The notes under the pieces: generated by a model | What the model saw: the letters and a program-made list of their open reading frames with translations, nothing else | Told to the model about the DNA's origin: nothing | Database searches by the model: none | Shown: piece by piece, positions 53,666 to 62,250 of the stretch | Layout of the letters: each line of letters begins with the position of its first letter | How positions within the stretch are numbered: the stretch's first letter is position 1 | From: Sinorhizobium meliloti 4H41 | Lineage (GTDB): Bacteria > Pseudomonadota > Alphaproteobacteria > Rhizobiales > Rhizobiaceae | Reading direction: 5' to 3' | DNA length: 64,000 nt | Assembly (NCBI RefSeq): GCF_000375585.1 | Contig: NZ_AQWP01000001.1 | Location: 880,761-944,760 of the forward strand | Program-made: the position numbers and the translations under genes

Positions 53666-56320
53666 TCAGTGCTTGTCTTTGAGCATGCGGTCGACGATGT
53701 CGCTGACATCGGCGGAAAGATTGGAGGCACGCGCGATATCCTCGAGCGCGCTGCGGGCGTGGCCGGCCCGGATCTTTTCGAGCGACCACCAGGAGCGCAT
53801 CGACGTCAGAATACGCGCCGCAAGTTGCGGGTTGCGCGCATCGATGTCCAGAATCTGCCGGGCAAGGAAACGATAGCCTTCACCGTCGATGCGGTTGAAG
53901 CCGGTGGCATTCGCGAAGGCGAATGTGCCGACCAGTGAGCGAACGCGGTTCGGATTGCTGGCATTGAAGAGCGGATCCGACATCAGCGCCCGAACGCGGT
54001 CGAGCGTCGATGCTCCGGGAATCGTCGCCTGAATGGCGAACCACTTGTCGATGACCAGTGCGTTGTCGGCAAAGCGCTTCTTGAACGCGGCCAGGGCGTC
54101 CGCCGTCTCTTCGGCGCCCGGAAACCGATGCGCAAGAAGCGTCAGCGCCTGGCTGAGGTCGGTCATGTTGTTGGCGGATCGAAACGCATCAGCGGCTTTC
54201 TCAGGTCTTCCGTCGGCATAGACGAGATAGGTGAGCCCGGAATTGCGCAGCGCCCGCCGCCCGGCGCTCTCGGCATCGGGACGGAACGGGCCGGACAGAG
54301 ACATTTCGTTCACCAGTCGCGCAAAGGTGTCTTTGCCGGCCGTGGCGATGGCGCCCAGAATAGCCTGGCGGCCGGCGTGAATGGCATCCGGGTCGTTATT
54401 GCCGCCGATTTCGCGGCCTATGTCGGTTTCGCTCGGCAGGGACAGCACTTGCGATCGGAACGCCGGCTCCAGTCGGTCGTCGCCGGCTGCTGCGAGCAGG
54501 GCGTCGACGAGCGCATCGTCACAGGCAACCGGCTGGCCGGCACGCGCTTCCGCTGCCGCCTTGACGAGATTGTCGAGGGCCATCGCGTTCAGCGCCTGCC
54601 AGCGTGCGAAGAGGTCGGTCTCGTGGCGTGCGATCAGCGCACGCTGCTCGGCGCTTTGCGCCAGGTGCAGATTGACGGGCGCGGAGAAGCCGCGATTGAA
54701 GGAGGGGACCGGCTCGGATGGGATGCCGGAAAAGGTGATCGTCTGTTTGCGCTCGGTCAGGTGCAGTACGTCGTCGGTGATCTCGGCGCCGGAGACGGCC
54801 GAGGGCCTTGCCTCGCTTCCGTCCGGAAGCAGCAATCCGAAGCGGAGCGGGATATGCATCGGTGCCTTGCTGCTCTGCCCGGGCGTCGGCGGAACGGTCT
54901 GCTCCAACGATAGCGTGTATGTCTGGCTGGAGGCGTCATAGGTGCCCGAAGCGGTGACGAGCGGCGTTCCGGCCTGATGGTACCATAGCGAGAACTGCTT
55001 GAGGTCGCGGCCGCTCGCAGCCTCGAAGCAGGCGACGAAATCCTCGATCGTTACCGCCTGGCCGTCGTGACGCTCGAAGTAGAGGTCCATTCCCCTCTTG
55101 AAGTGGTCGCGGCCGAGGATCGTCGCGATCATCCGCGTGACCTCGGATCCCTTCTCGTAAACCGTCGTCGTGTAGAAATTATTGATTTCGCGGTATTGCG
55201 TCGGGCGCACCGGATGGGCGAGGGGGCCGGCATCCTCTGGGAACTGCTCGGATTTCAAGTGCCGCACTTCGGCGATCCGCTTCACGGCGCGCGAACGCAT
55301 GTCGGCGGAAAACTCGTGGTCGCGATAGACGGTCAGGCCTTCCTTCAGGCAGAGCTGAAACCAGTCGCGGCAGGTGATGCGGTTGCCGGTCCAGTTGTGG
55401 AAATATTCGTGGGCGATGATCGCCTCGATATTGGCATAGTCCGCATCGGTCGCCGTCTCGGGATCGGCGAGCACGTATTTGTCGTTGAAGATGTTGAGCC
55501 CCTTGTTCTCCATGGCGCCCATGTTGAAATCGGAAACGGCAACGATCATGAAGATGTCGAGATCGTATTCGCGGCCGAAGACTTCCTCATCCCATTTCAT
55601 CGACCGCTTCAGCGCATCCATGGCGTAGGCGGCACGCGGCTCCTTGCCGTGCTCGACATAGATCTTGAGCGCGACGTCGCGGCCGGAAGCGGTGGTGAAG
55701 GTGCCCTCGACGACGCCCAGATCGCCGGCGACGAGCGCGAACAGATAGCTCGGCTTCGGATGCGGATCGAACCAGGAGGCAAAATGACGGCCGTCGCCCA
55801 TGTCGGCGCCGCCGAGATAGTTGCCGTTCGAAAGCAGGAGCGGTGCGGAAGCCTTGTCCGCGATGATGTTGACGGTATAGACCGCCAGCACGTCGGGGCG
55901 ATCCGGGAAGTAGGTGATGCGGCGGAAGCCTTCGGCTTCGCACTGGGTGCAATAGACGTCGCTCGTGCGGTAGAGGCCCATCAGCTTGGTGTTCGTCTCA
56001 GGCGACAAAGCCGTCGTGACGGTGATCTCGAAGGGCGCCGCTTCCGGCAGGCCACGAATGGTAAGCGTGTCGTCCGTCGCTTCATAGAGCGTGCCGGGAA
56101 TCGCTTCCTGATCGAGCAGCAGGCCGGTCATGGTGAGCTCGTCGCCGTCGAGAACGAGCGGTGCAGAGGGGCTGACGCCTTCGCGGCGATGGAAGATCAT
56201 GCGCGCCTCGACCTTCGTTTCCCTCGGGTCGAGTTCGAAAGTCAGGTCCACCCTCTCGAGTACGAAATCGGTCGGCCGGTAGTTTTCCAGATGAACGATC
56301 TGGCCAGTGTTTGTCCGCAT
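53666..56320 (-). CDS. pepN: Aminopeptidase N (M1 family)
   Basis: An 884-residue zinc aminopeptidase that removes N-terminal residues from peptides, cytoplasmic in this PepN group. The exopeptidase motif GAMEN is at residues 268-272, the zinc site HEYFH at 304-308 and the third ligand Glu327 in LKEGLT. The C-terminal half has the DUF3458 Ig-like and helical domains typical of E. coli-type PepN (870 residues). An AGGA precedes the ATG at 56320. A perfect hairpin follows its stop. It is divergent from the DMT exporter gene. Confidence 0.95.
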   Translation of the reverse strand: MRTNTGQIVHLENYRPTDFVLERVDLTFELDPRETKVEARMIFHRREGVSPSAPLVLDGDELTMTGLLLDQEAIPGTLYEATDDTLTIRGLPEAAPFEITVTTALSPETNTKLMGLYRTSDVYCTQCEAEGFRRITYFPDRPDVLAVYTVNIIADKASAPLLLSNGNYLGGADMGDGRHFASWFDPHPKPSYLFALVAGDLGVVEGTFTTASGRDVALKIYVEHGKEPRAAYAMDALKRSMKWDEEVFGREYDLDIFMIVAVSDFNMGAMENKGLNIFNDKYVLADPETATDADYANIEAIIAHEYFHNWTGNRITCRDWFQLCLKEGLTVYRDHEFSADMRSRAVKRIAEVRHLKSEQFPEDAGPLAHPVRPTQYREINNFYTTTVYEKGSEVTRMIATILGRDHFKRGMDLYFERHDGQAVTIEDFVACFEAASGRDLKQFSLWYHQAGTPLVTASGTYDASSQTYTLSLEQTVPPTPGQSSKAPMHIPLRFGLLLPDGSEARPSAVSGAEITDDVLHLTERKQTITFSGIPSEPVPSFNRGFSAPVNLHLAQSAEQRALIARHETDLFARWQALNAMALDNLVKAAAEARAGQPVACDDALVDALLAAAGDDRLEPAFRSQVLSLPSETDIGREIGGNNDPDAIHAGRQAILGAIATAGKDTFARLVNEMSLSGPFRPDAESAGRRALRNSGLTYLVYADGRPEKAADAFRSANNMTDLSQALTLLAHRFPGAEETADALAAFKKRFADNALVIDKWFAIQATIPGASTLDRVRALMSDPLFNASNPNRVRSLVGTFAFANATGFNRIDGEGYRFLARQILDIDARNPQLAARILTSMRSWWSLEKIRAGHARSALEDIARASNLSADVSDIVDRMLKDKH

Positions 56321-56748
56321 GGTCAGTCCTGCTTGCGCCTTCTTGCTCTTTTGATTTGTAGAGGGCGCTCGTGATGGTGAAAAGCCAAGATCCGAGATTT
56401 ACGCACGAATGTGGTGCCGGCGACAGTACATTCGGCAGCAAAAACGCAGGGCCACTCCCGCCTCTTATTGACCGAAGGTTTATCGGAGCGGCACTAACAA
56501 GAACTAAATCCGTGACGATTTTTTCGGGCTTGCTAAATAACCTGCAGACCCATCTTTCTTGGCAACAAGCTTTGCATATGCGGGCGAATTCATCACGAAA
56601 AAACCAGCTCCATCACGAAATTTGATCCAACATGCTGCGCAAGCACGGCTAAGGTGGCGTGGTCCTTTCGCGGCCTTGCCGCCGCGTCCTCCCGTTTCTG
56701 TTGGCCTTCCGACCGGTTCGCCGATGTCAGTTTGAAAAGTTGCGTTTC
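56321..56748. other. Divergent intergenic region pepN / DMT exporter
   Basis: 428 bases without a gene I can support. It contains a 10-bp direct repeat CATCACGAAA at 56591-56600 and 56611-56620, exactly 20 bases apart (two helical turns), 129 bases before the exporter start. Otherwise nothing recognised. Confidence 0.55.
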
Positions 56749-57687
56749 ATGGATGCGGACGATGTGAGCCCGATGAAGGGGATTGTGCTCAAGGTGCTCT
56801 CCGTCGTCGTCTTCGTGTGCATGTCGACCTGCATCAAGGCTGCGGGCGACGATATCCCCACCGGCCAGATCACCTTCTATCGCTCGGCTTTTGCGATGGT
56901 GCCGATCCTTGGATTTCTGGCATGCCGTGGCGCATTGCGGGACGCGTTCAGGACCACTGATATCACCGGACACCTAGTGCGCGGCTTTGTCGGCATTCTC
57001 GCCATGAGTTGCGGCTTTTACGGCCTCGTCCATCTGCCGCTGCCGGAGGCGATTGCGATCGGCTATGCCATGCCGCTGCTCGCTGTCGCTTTCGCGGCAA
57101 TTTTTCTGGGCGAGATCGTGCGGCTCTATCGCTGGTCTGCGGTGTTTGTCGGGCTCGTCGGGGTGTTTATCATCTCCTGGCCGCGGCTTACGCTGTTCAA
57201 CGAAGGCGGCTTCGGGTCGGCCGAGGCCAAGGGTGCGGTCGCCGTACTGCTTTCGGCAGCGCTCGGGGCAACGGCGATGGTGCTCGTGCGCAAGCTCGTG
57301 CAGAAGGAGCGCACGCACACCATCGTCCTCTACTTCTCCCTTTCGGCCGCGGTGTTCTCGCTCGCGACGCTGCCTTTCGGCTGGTCCGAGCTTTCCTGGC
57401 AGGCCTTCGTTCTCCTGACGATCGCCGGCTTTTGCGGCGGCGTCGGGCAGATCCTGCTGACGGAGAGCTATCGCCACGCCGATATGTCGACGATCGCTCC
57501 CTTCGAATACACGTCGATCGTGCTCGGCATAGTCATCGGCTACTTCCTCTTCGGCGACGTGCCGACCTTGACCATGCTTGCCGGGACGGCAATCGTCGTC
57601 GGCGCGGGCATCTTCATCATCTACCGGGAACATCGGCTGGGACTGGAACGCAAGGGCGCGCGCAAGCACGTGACGCCGCAGGGATAA
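56749..57687 (+). CDS. DMT-superfamily (EamA) exporter
   Basis: A 312-residue inner-membrane protein with ten predicted helices in two EamA repeats (repeat 1 ends MPLLAVAFAAIFLGEIVRLYRW; repeat 2 ends EYTSIVLGIVIGYFLFGDVP). Members export amino acids, nucleobases or other metabolites; the substrate is not known. Two starts are possible, ATG at 56749 or 56773 (MKGIVLKVLS), neither with a clear ribosome site. It converges with the MFS gene, with nine bases between stops. A direct repeat lies in its upstream region. Confidence 0.87.
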   Translation: MDADDVSPMKGIVLKVLSVVVFVCMSTCIKAAGDDIPTGQITFYRSAFAMVPILGFLACRGALRDAFRTTDITGHLVRGFVGILAMSCGFYGLVHLPLPEAIAIGYAMPLLAVAFAAIFLGEIVRLYRWSAVFVGLVGVFIISWPRLTLFNEGGFGSAEAKGAVAVLLSAALGATAMVLVRKLVQKERTHTIVLYFSLSAAVFSLATLPFGWSELSWQAFVLLTIAGFCGGVGQILLTESYRHADMSTIAPFEYTSIVLGIVIGYFLFGDVPTLTMLAGTAIVVGAGIFIIYREHRLGLERKGARKHVTPQG

Positions 57688-57696
57688 AGGGATGGG

Positions 57697-58986
57697 CTAC
57701 TCGGCGCGTTGCTCCCAGACAGGAACGGTGTCGTCCTCGATGAGGTCGCCTGCGTCCTGCTGTGCGAGCGGACCGGTGACGTCGGGACCGGGGGTCGGCA
57801 GCACCGTGGTCGCCTGAAAATCGGTCTTCGCGACGAGGCCGTCATGCTGCTCGCGCTGAAGGATGCGCCATGCGGCATAGCCGCTGTAGAGTGCAAAATA
57901 CACGGCAAGCGCGATGAACAGTGCGACGGGGCCAAACCGGTCCATGACCGGACCGACCATCAGCGGACCGGAGATCGTGCCGAGGCCGTAGGTGATCATC
58001 AGCCCGGATGAAATCTCCACATATTCGTCGGGGCGGGCAAGGTCGTTGGCATGCGCGACGTTCAGCGCGTAGATCGGGAAGAGGACCGTGCCGATGCAGG
58101 CGGCGAGCGCATAGAGAACCGGGGGACTGCTCGCAATCGAAACGGACATGGCAAGGCACGACACGACGCCGGCGATGCCGCAGGCAACCATGACGATGCG
58201 CCGGTCCATCCGGTCCGAGGCGCGGCCGATCGGGACCTGAGAGATCGCGCTGCCGGCCAGAAGCGACGCGAGTAGCGTCGCTCCCTCGCCGGTCGAAAGG
58301 CCGATCTTCTGGGTGAAGACGCCGCCGAGATTGAGCCACGCGCCCGAGAGCGCACCGGCGAGAAAGCCGCCGACGACAGCGACCGGCGAGCGGCGATAGA
58401 GTGCGGGGATATCGAAATTTGCCCGTGCCGGGGGGGCCGGCATCGGCGAGGAGGAAAGGGCGGTCGGCAGCAGGGCGAGCGAGAACAGCACGCCGCAAAG
58501 GATGAAAAGGGAGGTGTTGCTCGGATCGCCGAGCGGCACTAGGTACTGTCCGCCGATCGTGCCGACCATGCTGGTGATGAGATAGAGCGAGAAGAGCAGG
58601 CCGCGATTGTCGTTCGTCACCCGCTCGTTCAGCCAACTCTCGATGACGAGATAGCTTCCGGCAATCGCAAAGCCCGACACGGCACGGAAGCCGATCCAGG
58701 CGCGCCAATCGACGACGAGCCCGCACATCAGGATCGCGATGGAAAGGAGCGTTATCAGGGCGGTGAAGACGCGGACATGGCCGACGCGCAGGACGAATTT
58801 AGGCGTGACGATGCAGGAAAGGGTGAACCCCAGCGTGTAGCCGGTCGCGAATATCGAGATGGTGAGGGTCGACCAGCTCTCCGCCACGGAGCGTACAGGG
58901 ATGACATAGCTCTGCAGCCCGAAGGCGACCATCATCAGGAAGGTCGAGAGCATCAGGCTGAAAACGGAAGCGAAGTTCGCCAGCAT
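57697..58986 (-). CDS. MFS transporter, YcaD-like
   Basis: A 429-residue major facilitator with 12 predicted helices. The first helix pair carries FATGYTLGFTLSCIVTPKFV, the loop between helices 4 and 5 has SWLNERVTNDNRG, and helix 8-9 shows GRASDRMDRRIVM, a classic MFS loop motif. These features resemble the YcaD-like subgroup; the substrate is unknown. The last 45 residues are an acidic cytoplasmic tail. AGGAG upstream supports the ATG at 58986. A 9-bp inverted repeat GAACTTCGT/ACGAAGTTC (59039-59047 and 59080-59088) lies upstream and may be an operator. Confidence 0.87.
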   Translation of the reverse strand: MLANFASVFSLMLSTFLMMVAFGLQSYVIPVRSVAESWSTLTISIFATGYTLGFTLSCIVTPKFVLRVGHVRVFTALITLLSIAILMCGLVVDWRAWIGFRAVSGFAIAGSYLVIESWLNERVTNDNRGLLFSLYLITSMVGTIGGQYLVPLGDPSNTSLFILCGVLFSLALLPTALSSSPMPAPPARANFDIPALYRRSPVAVVGGFLAGALSGAWLNLGGVFTQKIGLSTGEGATLLASLLAGSAISQVPIGRASDRMDRRIVMVACGIAGVVSCLAMSVSIASSPPVLYALAACIGTVLFPIYALNVAHANDLARPDEYVEISSGLMITYGLGTISGPLMVGPVMDRFGPVALFIALAVYFALYSGYAAWRILQREQHDGLVAKTDFQATTVLPTPGPDVTGPLAQQDAGDLIEDDTVPVWEQRAE

Positions 58987-59204
58987 CGGCGCTCCTGGAG
59001 AGGGGATTAAGGAGCGGCTTCGTTTCGGCTCGGCCGATGAACTTCGTCACTCCGTCAAAACGAATCGAGAGTGGCTGTAACGAAGTTCCGGGGCGCTGTC
59101 GATTGCGACAGGGAATGGCGAAATGGCGCAGCCGGAAAGGCAGGAGCGTGATGAGGAAAGTGTGTGCGGATTTCCGCCCGCATCCCGCGTTCGACCAATG
59201 GGAA

Positions 59205-59245
59205 GCGATCACGTTGGTTTTCAGGTCGGTCCGGACCCAAACGTG
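59205..59245. repeat. Palindromic element downstream of small genes (family B, copy 2)
   Basis: Imperfect palindrome starting GATCACGTTGG and ending CCCAAACGTGAC, with the centre TTTCAGGTCGGTCCGGAC, 16 of 18 bases identical to the element after pepN. It directly follows the stop of the 51-residue gene, again at the 3' end of a leftward unit. Confidence 0.55.
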
Positions 59246-59247
59246 AC

Positions 59248-59403
59248 CTATCTCGGCAGCAACTGGCTCGCCGCGCCGTGATCGGCGCGCCGTCCGTCGC
59301 TGGCGAGGCTCAGGCGGCTGTACTCGCGAGATGCGCGGACGGCGGTGCGAATGTCGGAGATCGTGTCGACGAGACCGCGAATGCTGTCGAGCGGCTTGGA
59401 CAT
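59248..59403 (-). CDS. 51-residue small protein
   Basis: ATG at 59403 with AGGAGA eight bases upstream; stop TAG at 59248. The product begins MSKPLDSIRGLVDTISDIRT and is a basic amphipathic helix (TAVRASREYSRLSLASDGRR) with no membrane segment. I do not recognise a family. It follows the 58-residue gene by 37 bases, so the two make a small operon, ending at a palindromic element. Confidence 0.6.
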   Translation of the reverse strand: MSKPLDSIRGLVDTISDIRTAVRASREYSRLSLASDGRRADHGAASQLLPR

Positions 59404-59440
59404 GATCGTTCTCTCCTGCAGTCTTTCCGGCACAGAGCGT

Positions 59441-59617
59441 TCAGCGCTGGATGAATTCGGCGAAGATCTGAGCCGGGCGGGTCGTCCGCGCGAGACCGAT
59501 TGCTGTCAGCTGCTCGTTGGCAGCCGACCCGAAGCTGTTGGACGGCGCGCGCGAGGAGGCACCGGCGTAGCGGAGCGTCTCGAAGCTGCTGTGAATCGGG
59601 CGATAGCGGGCAGTCAT
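59441..59617 (-). CDS. 58-residue small protein
   Basis: ATG at 59617 with AAGGA eight bases upstream; TGA at 59441. The product begins MTARYRPIHSSFETLRYAGA and ends LARTTRPAQIFAEFIQR, with a Ser/Ala-rich centre. No signal peptide, membrane segment or known motif. A promoter-like pair lies just upstream. First gene of a two-gene small-protein unit. Confidence 0.6.
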   Translation of the reverse strand: MTARYRPIHSSFETLRYAGASSRAPSNSFGSAANEQLTAIGLARTTRPAQIFAEFIQR

Positions 59618-59650
59618 GGTTCAAATCCTTATCCATTCCTCCCGTCGTGC

Positions 59651-59679
59651 TATATTGCGGTGCAGCATTGGTTTTGCAA
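59651..59679 (-). promoter_or_regulatory. Candidate promoter of the small-protein pair
   Basis: On the minus strand TTGCAA (59679-59674), 17 bases, then AATATA (59656-59651), 34 bases before the 58-residue gene. Spacing is ideal for a sigma70-type promoter; the hexamers match only moderately. Confidence 0.35.
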
Positions 59680-59755
59680 TGCGCTAAAACGCCGCTCAGA
59701 CATGCGCAAATCGCATGGCTTTTTTCACACCTTGTTCATAAATCGAGCAGTTGTA

Positions 59756-60619
59756 TCAGCCGAGGCGCGACTTGAACGCCAGCAGGTCCAGCCAGGCGAA
59801 GCGCTTGTTGACGGGAGCGGCGACAAGGTCCTGCGGATGCAAGGTGGCGAGCGTTGGAATGCGGGTGCCGCCAAAGGTGAGCTCTCGCCATTCGCCGCGC
59901 AGTTGATGGATCGTTTCGCCGCCGAAGAAGAAGCGGGCGGTGAAGTTGCCGAGCAGAAGCAACTGCTTGGGTTCGGCCAGCGCGATCTGACGCTCGATGA
60001 ACGGTCGGCAGATATCCGCCTCGCGAGCGCTCGGAACGCGGTTTCCCGGTGGCCGCCAGGGCACGGCATTGGCAAGAAGTACGTCCTCGCGCGAAAGGCC
60101 GATGCCGGACAGCATGCGTTCGAGCATCTCGCCGTGCCGTCCCGCAAAGGGGCGGCCGTCGCGGTCGTCATCCGCATAGGGCATCGGACCGATGATCATG
60201 ACTCCCGAAGCAGCACTGCCTTCGGCAAAGACGAGGTTGCGTGCGCTGTTCCTGAGGTTGCAGCCGGCAAAGGCCTCCATGGCCGTACGCAGCTCTCCCA
60301 GCGATCGCGCGGCATCGGCGACGAACTGCGCCTCCTTGATGGCCTGCTCGTCCGGTATCGCAACCGCCGGAGGGGATGCCGGAGGCGCGGGGCGACGCTC
60401 GCGCGAGGGGGCGGCAAGGGGAGCAGGCTGCTGCGGTTCGACTGCGGTCGCGCTGGTTTGCGGCACGGCGCGGCTTTGCGCGCGCCTGATTCTCATCGCC
60501 TCGAATTCAGCGAGCCGATCGACCGGTTCGTCTTCGAGGAGCCACTCGACACCCGCCTCCGCATGGAAGGCGAGAAGGGCAGCGAGTTCGGAGCGGGAGA
60601 GGTCGTTGGCCGAGATCAT
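59756..60619 (-). CDS. Uracil-DNA glycosylase-like protein (family 4 fold) with incomplete Fe-S site
   Basis: A 287-residue protein with a family 4-type uracil-DNA glycosylase domain in the C-terminal 180 residues, after a Pro/Ala-rich linker. The fold signatures DDDRDGRPFAGRHGEML, RPPGNR and a C-terminal LHPQDL are present. Two of the four cysteines that bind the 4Fe-4S cluster in active enzymes are absent: the first Cys of the CxxC pair is Phe117 (only Cys120 remains), and the Cys before RPP is Trp188 (Cys204 remains). The motif usually written GEAPG reads G144-P-M-P, losing the Glu. Uracil excision is therefore doubtful; it may be a diverged repair or binding protein. Confidence 0.82.
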   Translation of the reverse strand: MISANDLSRSELAALLAFHAEAGVEWLLEDEPVDRLAEFEAMRIRRAQSRAVPQTSATAVEPQQPAPLAAPSRERRPAPPASPPAVAIPDEQAIKEAQFVADAARSLGELRTAMEAFAGCNLRNSARNLVFAEGSAASGVMIIGPMPYADDDRDGRPFAGRHGEMLERMLSGIGLSREDVLLANAVPWRPPGNRVPSAREADICRPFIERQIALAEPKQLLLLGNFTARFFFGGETIHQLRGEWRELTFGGTRIPTLATLHPQDLVAAPVNKRFAWLDLLAFKSRLG

Positions 60620-60691
60620 GGGGCGAATGTAACAGATCGGTGGGCGTGGTCCACTGCACGTTCCTCAAATCTGTGGTGGCAGGGACTGCCT

Positions 60692-61981
60692 TCAGGCCGC
60701 TGCTGTCCAGGCCGCGATGTCGTCGCGCTCGCCGATGAGCGCCAGGCCATGGGCGATCGACAGGAGCTCGCCGCCGCTCTCGATGCGCTCTTTGCCGAAG
60801 CGGTTCTCGAAGAGACGGCGAACCGCCGGCACGAAGGACGTCCCGCCGGTGAGAAACACCTTGTCGATCCCGTCCGGTTTTGTCGCAGACGTTGAAAGGA
60901 CCACGTCAAGCGCCTCCTCGATGCGGGCAAGGTCAGGCGCAATCCAGGCTTCGAACTCGTCCCGGTGAACGGTACGGCGTGCGCGCTCGCCCAGCGGCGC
61001 AAAGGCGAATTCGGTCTCCTCAGCCTGCGAGAGCCGCATCTTGGTGGCCGAGACCGCCTGATAGAGTGGATAGCCTTGGTCATGCTCGATGAGCTCCACG
61101 AAGGACTCCAGCTTCTCCGGCTCCAGGCTTGCGCGCACCAGCTTTTTCAATTCGGTGAAATCTCTCAACGTCTTGAAGATCGAAAGCTGGTTCCAGCGGC
61201 CGAAATTCGCGTAGTAGCTCGACGGCACCTCAAGCAGCTTGTCGAAGCTCTTGAACAGACTCCCCTTTCCGATGAGCGGCGAGACGATGTTGTCGATAAT
61301 CCGGAAGTCGAAATGGTCTCCCGCGATGCCGACGCCGGAATGTCCGATCGGCGTTGCCGTCAGTCGACCGGCCTGGCTCTCGAACCGGATGATCGAGTAG
61401 TCGGTAGTGCCGCCGCCGAAGTCGGCGACGAGCACCGTCGCGTCCCGATCGAGGTTGCGCGCGAAATAGAAGGCGGCCGCGACCGGTTCGTACACGTAAT
61501 GGACTTCGGGAAAACCCATGCGGGTAAGCGCGCGATTGTAGCGTTCGAGGGCCAGTTTCTCGTTCGGATTGGCGCCCGCAAACTGCACGGGACGGCCGAT
61601 GACGACACGCCTGAAGGTGGGTTCCCAGTTACTGCCGGCATAGTCCCTGAGCCGCGTCAGGAAACGCTGCATCAGGTCCTCGAACTCGTAGCGCTTCCCG
61701 AAGATCAGCGTGCCCTGGAAGAGCGCGCTCGCGGCAAAGGTTTTGATCGACTGAAGGAAGCGGCATTCGCCCGGATTGTCGATGAATTCGCGGATTGCCG
61801 CCTGTCCTGCTTCGACTTTCAGGGGCGAGGGACCGGCATCCTTCAGGAAAGAGAGCGCCGTGCGCGTCGTGTCCGATCTCCCGACCGGGCTTTCCACGAC
61901 GATGGAGCGCGTCGAGGCGCCTTCGGCCTGAGCCAGTACCGAATTGGTCGTGCCGAAGTCGAGGCCTAGGGCGAACGCCAT
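60692..61981 (-). CDS. Hsp70-family protein, YegD-like
   Basis: A 429-residue actin/Hsp70-type ATPase. Phosphate-binding loops are LGLDFGTTNSVLA at the N-terminus, VADFGGGTTDYSIIRFE in the middle and FLTGGTSFVPAVRRLF near the end. It stops after the nucleotide-binding domain and lacks the peptide-binding part of DnaK, like E. coli YegD. The client or partner is unknown. The ATG at 61981 follows GGAG with good spacing; the longer frame upstream has no support. It is divergent from the ETF-QO gene. Confidence 0.88.
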   Translation of the reverse strand: MAFALGLDFGTTNSVLAQAEGASTRSIVVESPVGRSDTTRTALSFLKDAGPSPLKVEAGQAAIREFIDNPGECRFLQSIKTFAASALFQGTLIFGKRYEFEDLMQRFLTRLRDYAGSNWEPTFRRVVIGRPVQFAGANPNEKLALERYNRALTRMGFPEVHYVYEPVAAAFYFARNLDRDATVLVADFGGGTTDYSIIRFESQAGRLTATPIGHSGVGIAGDHFDFRIIDNIVSPLIGKGSLFKSFDKLLEVPSSYYANFGRWNQLSIFKTLRDFTELKKLVRASLEPEKLESFVELIEHDQGYPLYQAVSATKMRLSQAEETEFAFAPLGERARRTVHRDEFEAWIAPDLARIEEALDVVLSTSATKPDGIDKVFLTGGTSFVPAVRRLFENRFGKERIESGGELLSIAHGLALIGERDDIAAWTAAA

Positions 61982-62088
61982 GATCGTCTCCGTCTTGTCG
62001 GTGATGCGGCTTGCGGGGTGGGGCGGGCCTCCTCGCATGCGAGCGCTGCAAAAGCAAGCTGTCGATCGGCCAGATCCGCCCAAATGCA

Positions 62089-62105
62089 TTTACGTTTACG
62101 TTCAA
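62089..62105 (+). promoter_or_regulatory. LiuR-like operator candidate upstream of ETF-QO
   Basis: TTTACGTTTACGTTCAA resembles the operator motif reported for the MerR-family regulator LiuR (TTnACGTTnACG-type), which controls leucine/isovalerate and related acyl-CoA degradation genes. It is 146 bases upstream of the ETF-QO start, followed by a CATAGTAAT -10-like stretch. Based on resemblance from memory, not a scored match. Confidence 0.4.
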
Positions 62106-62250
62106 GTAACATAGTAATCTCATGAACTCATGCGCAAATGCAGAGACAGTCTGTCGCATCCCGGCTCGACAAGGTTTACGGCATTTGTCATGACGGGATG
62201 ATTTGGCCGGGAACGGAGCCGGCAGAAGACCGGCAGAACTGGAGAGTGTA

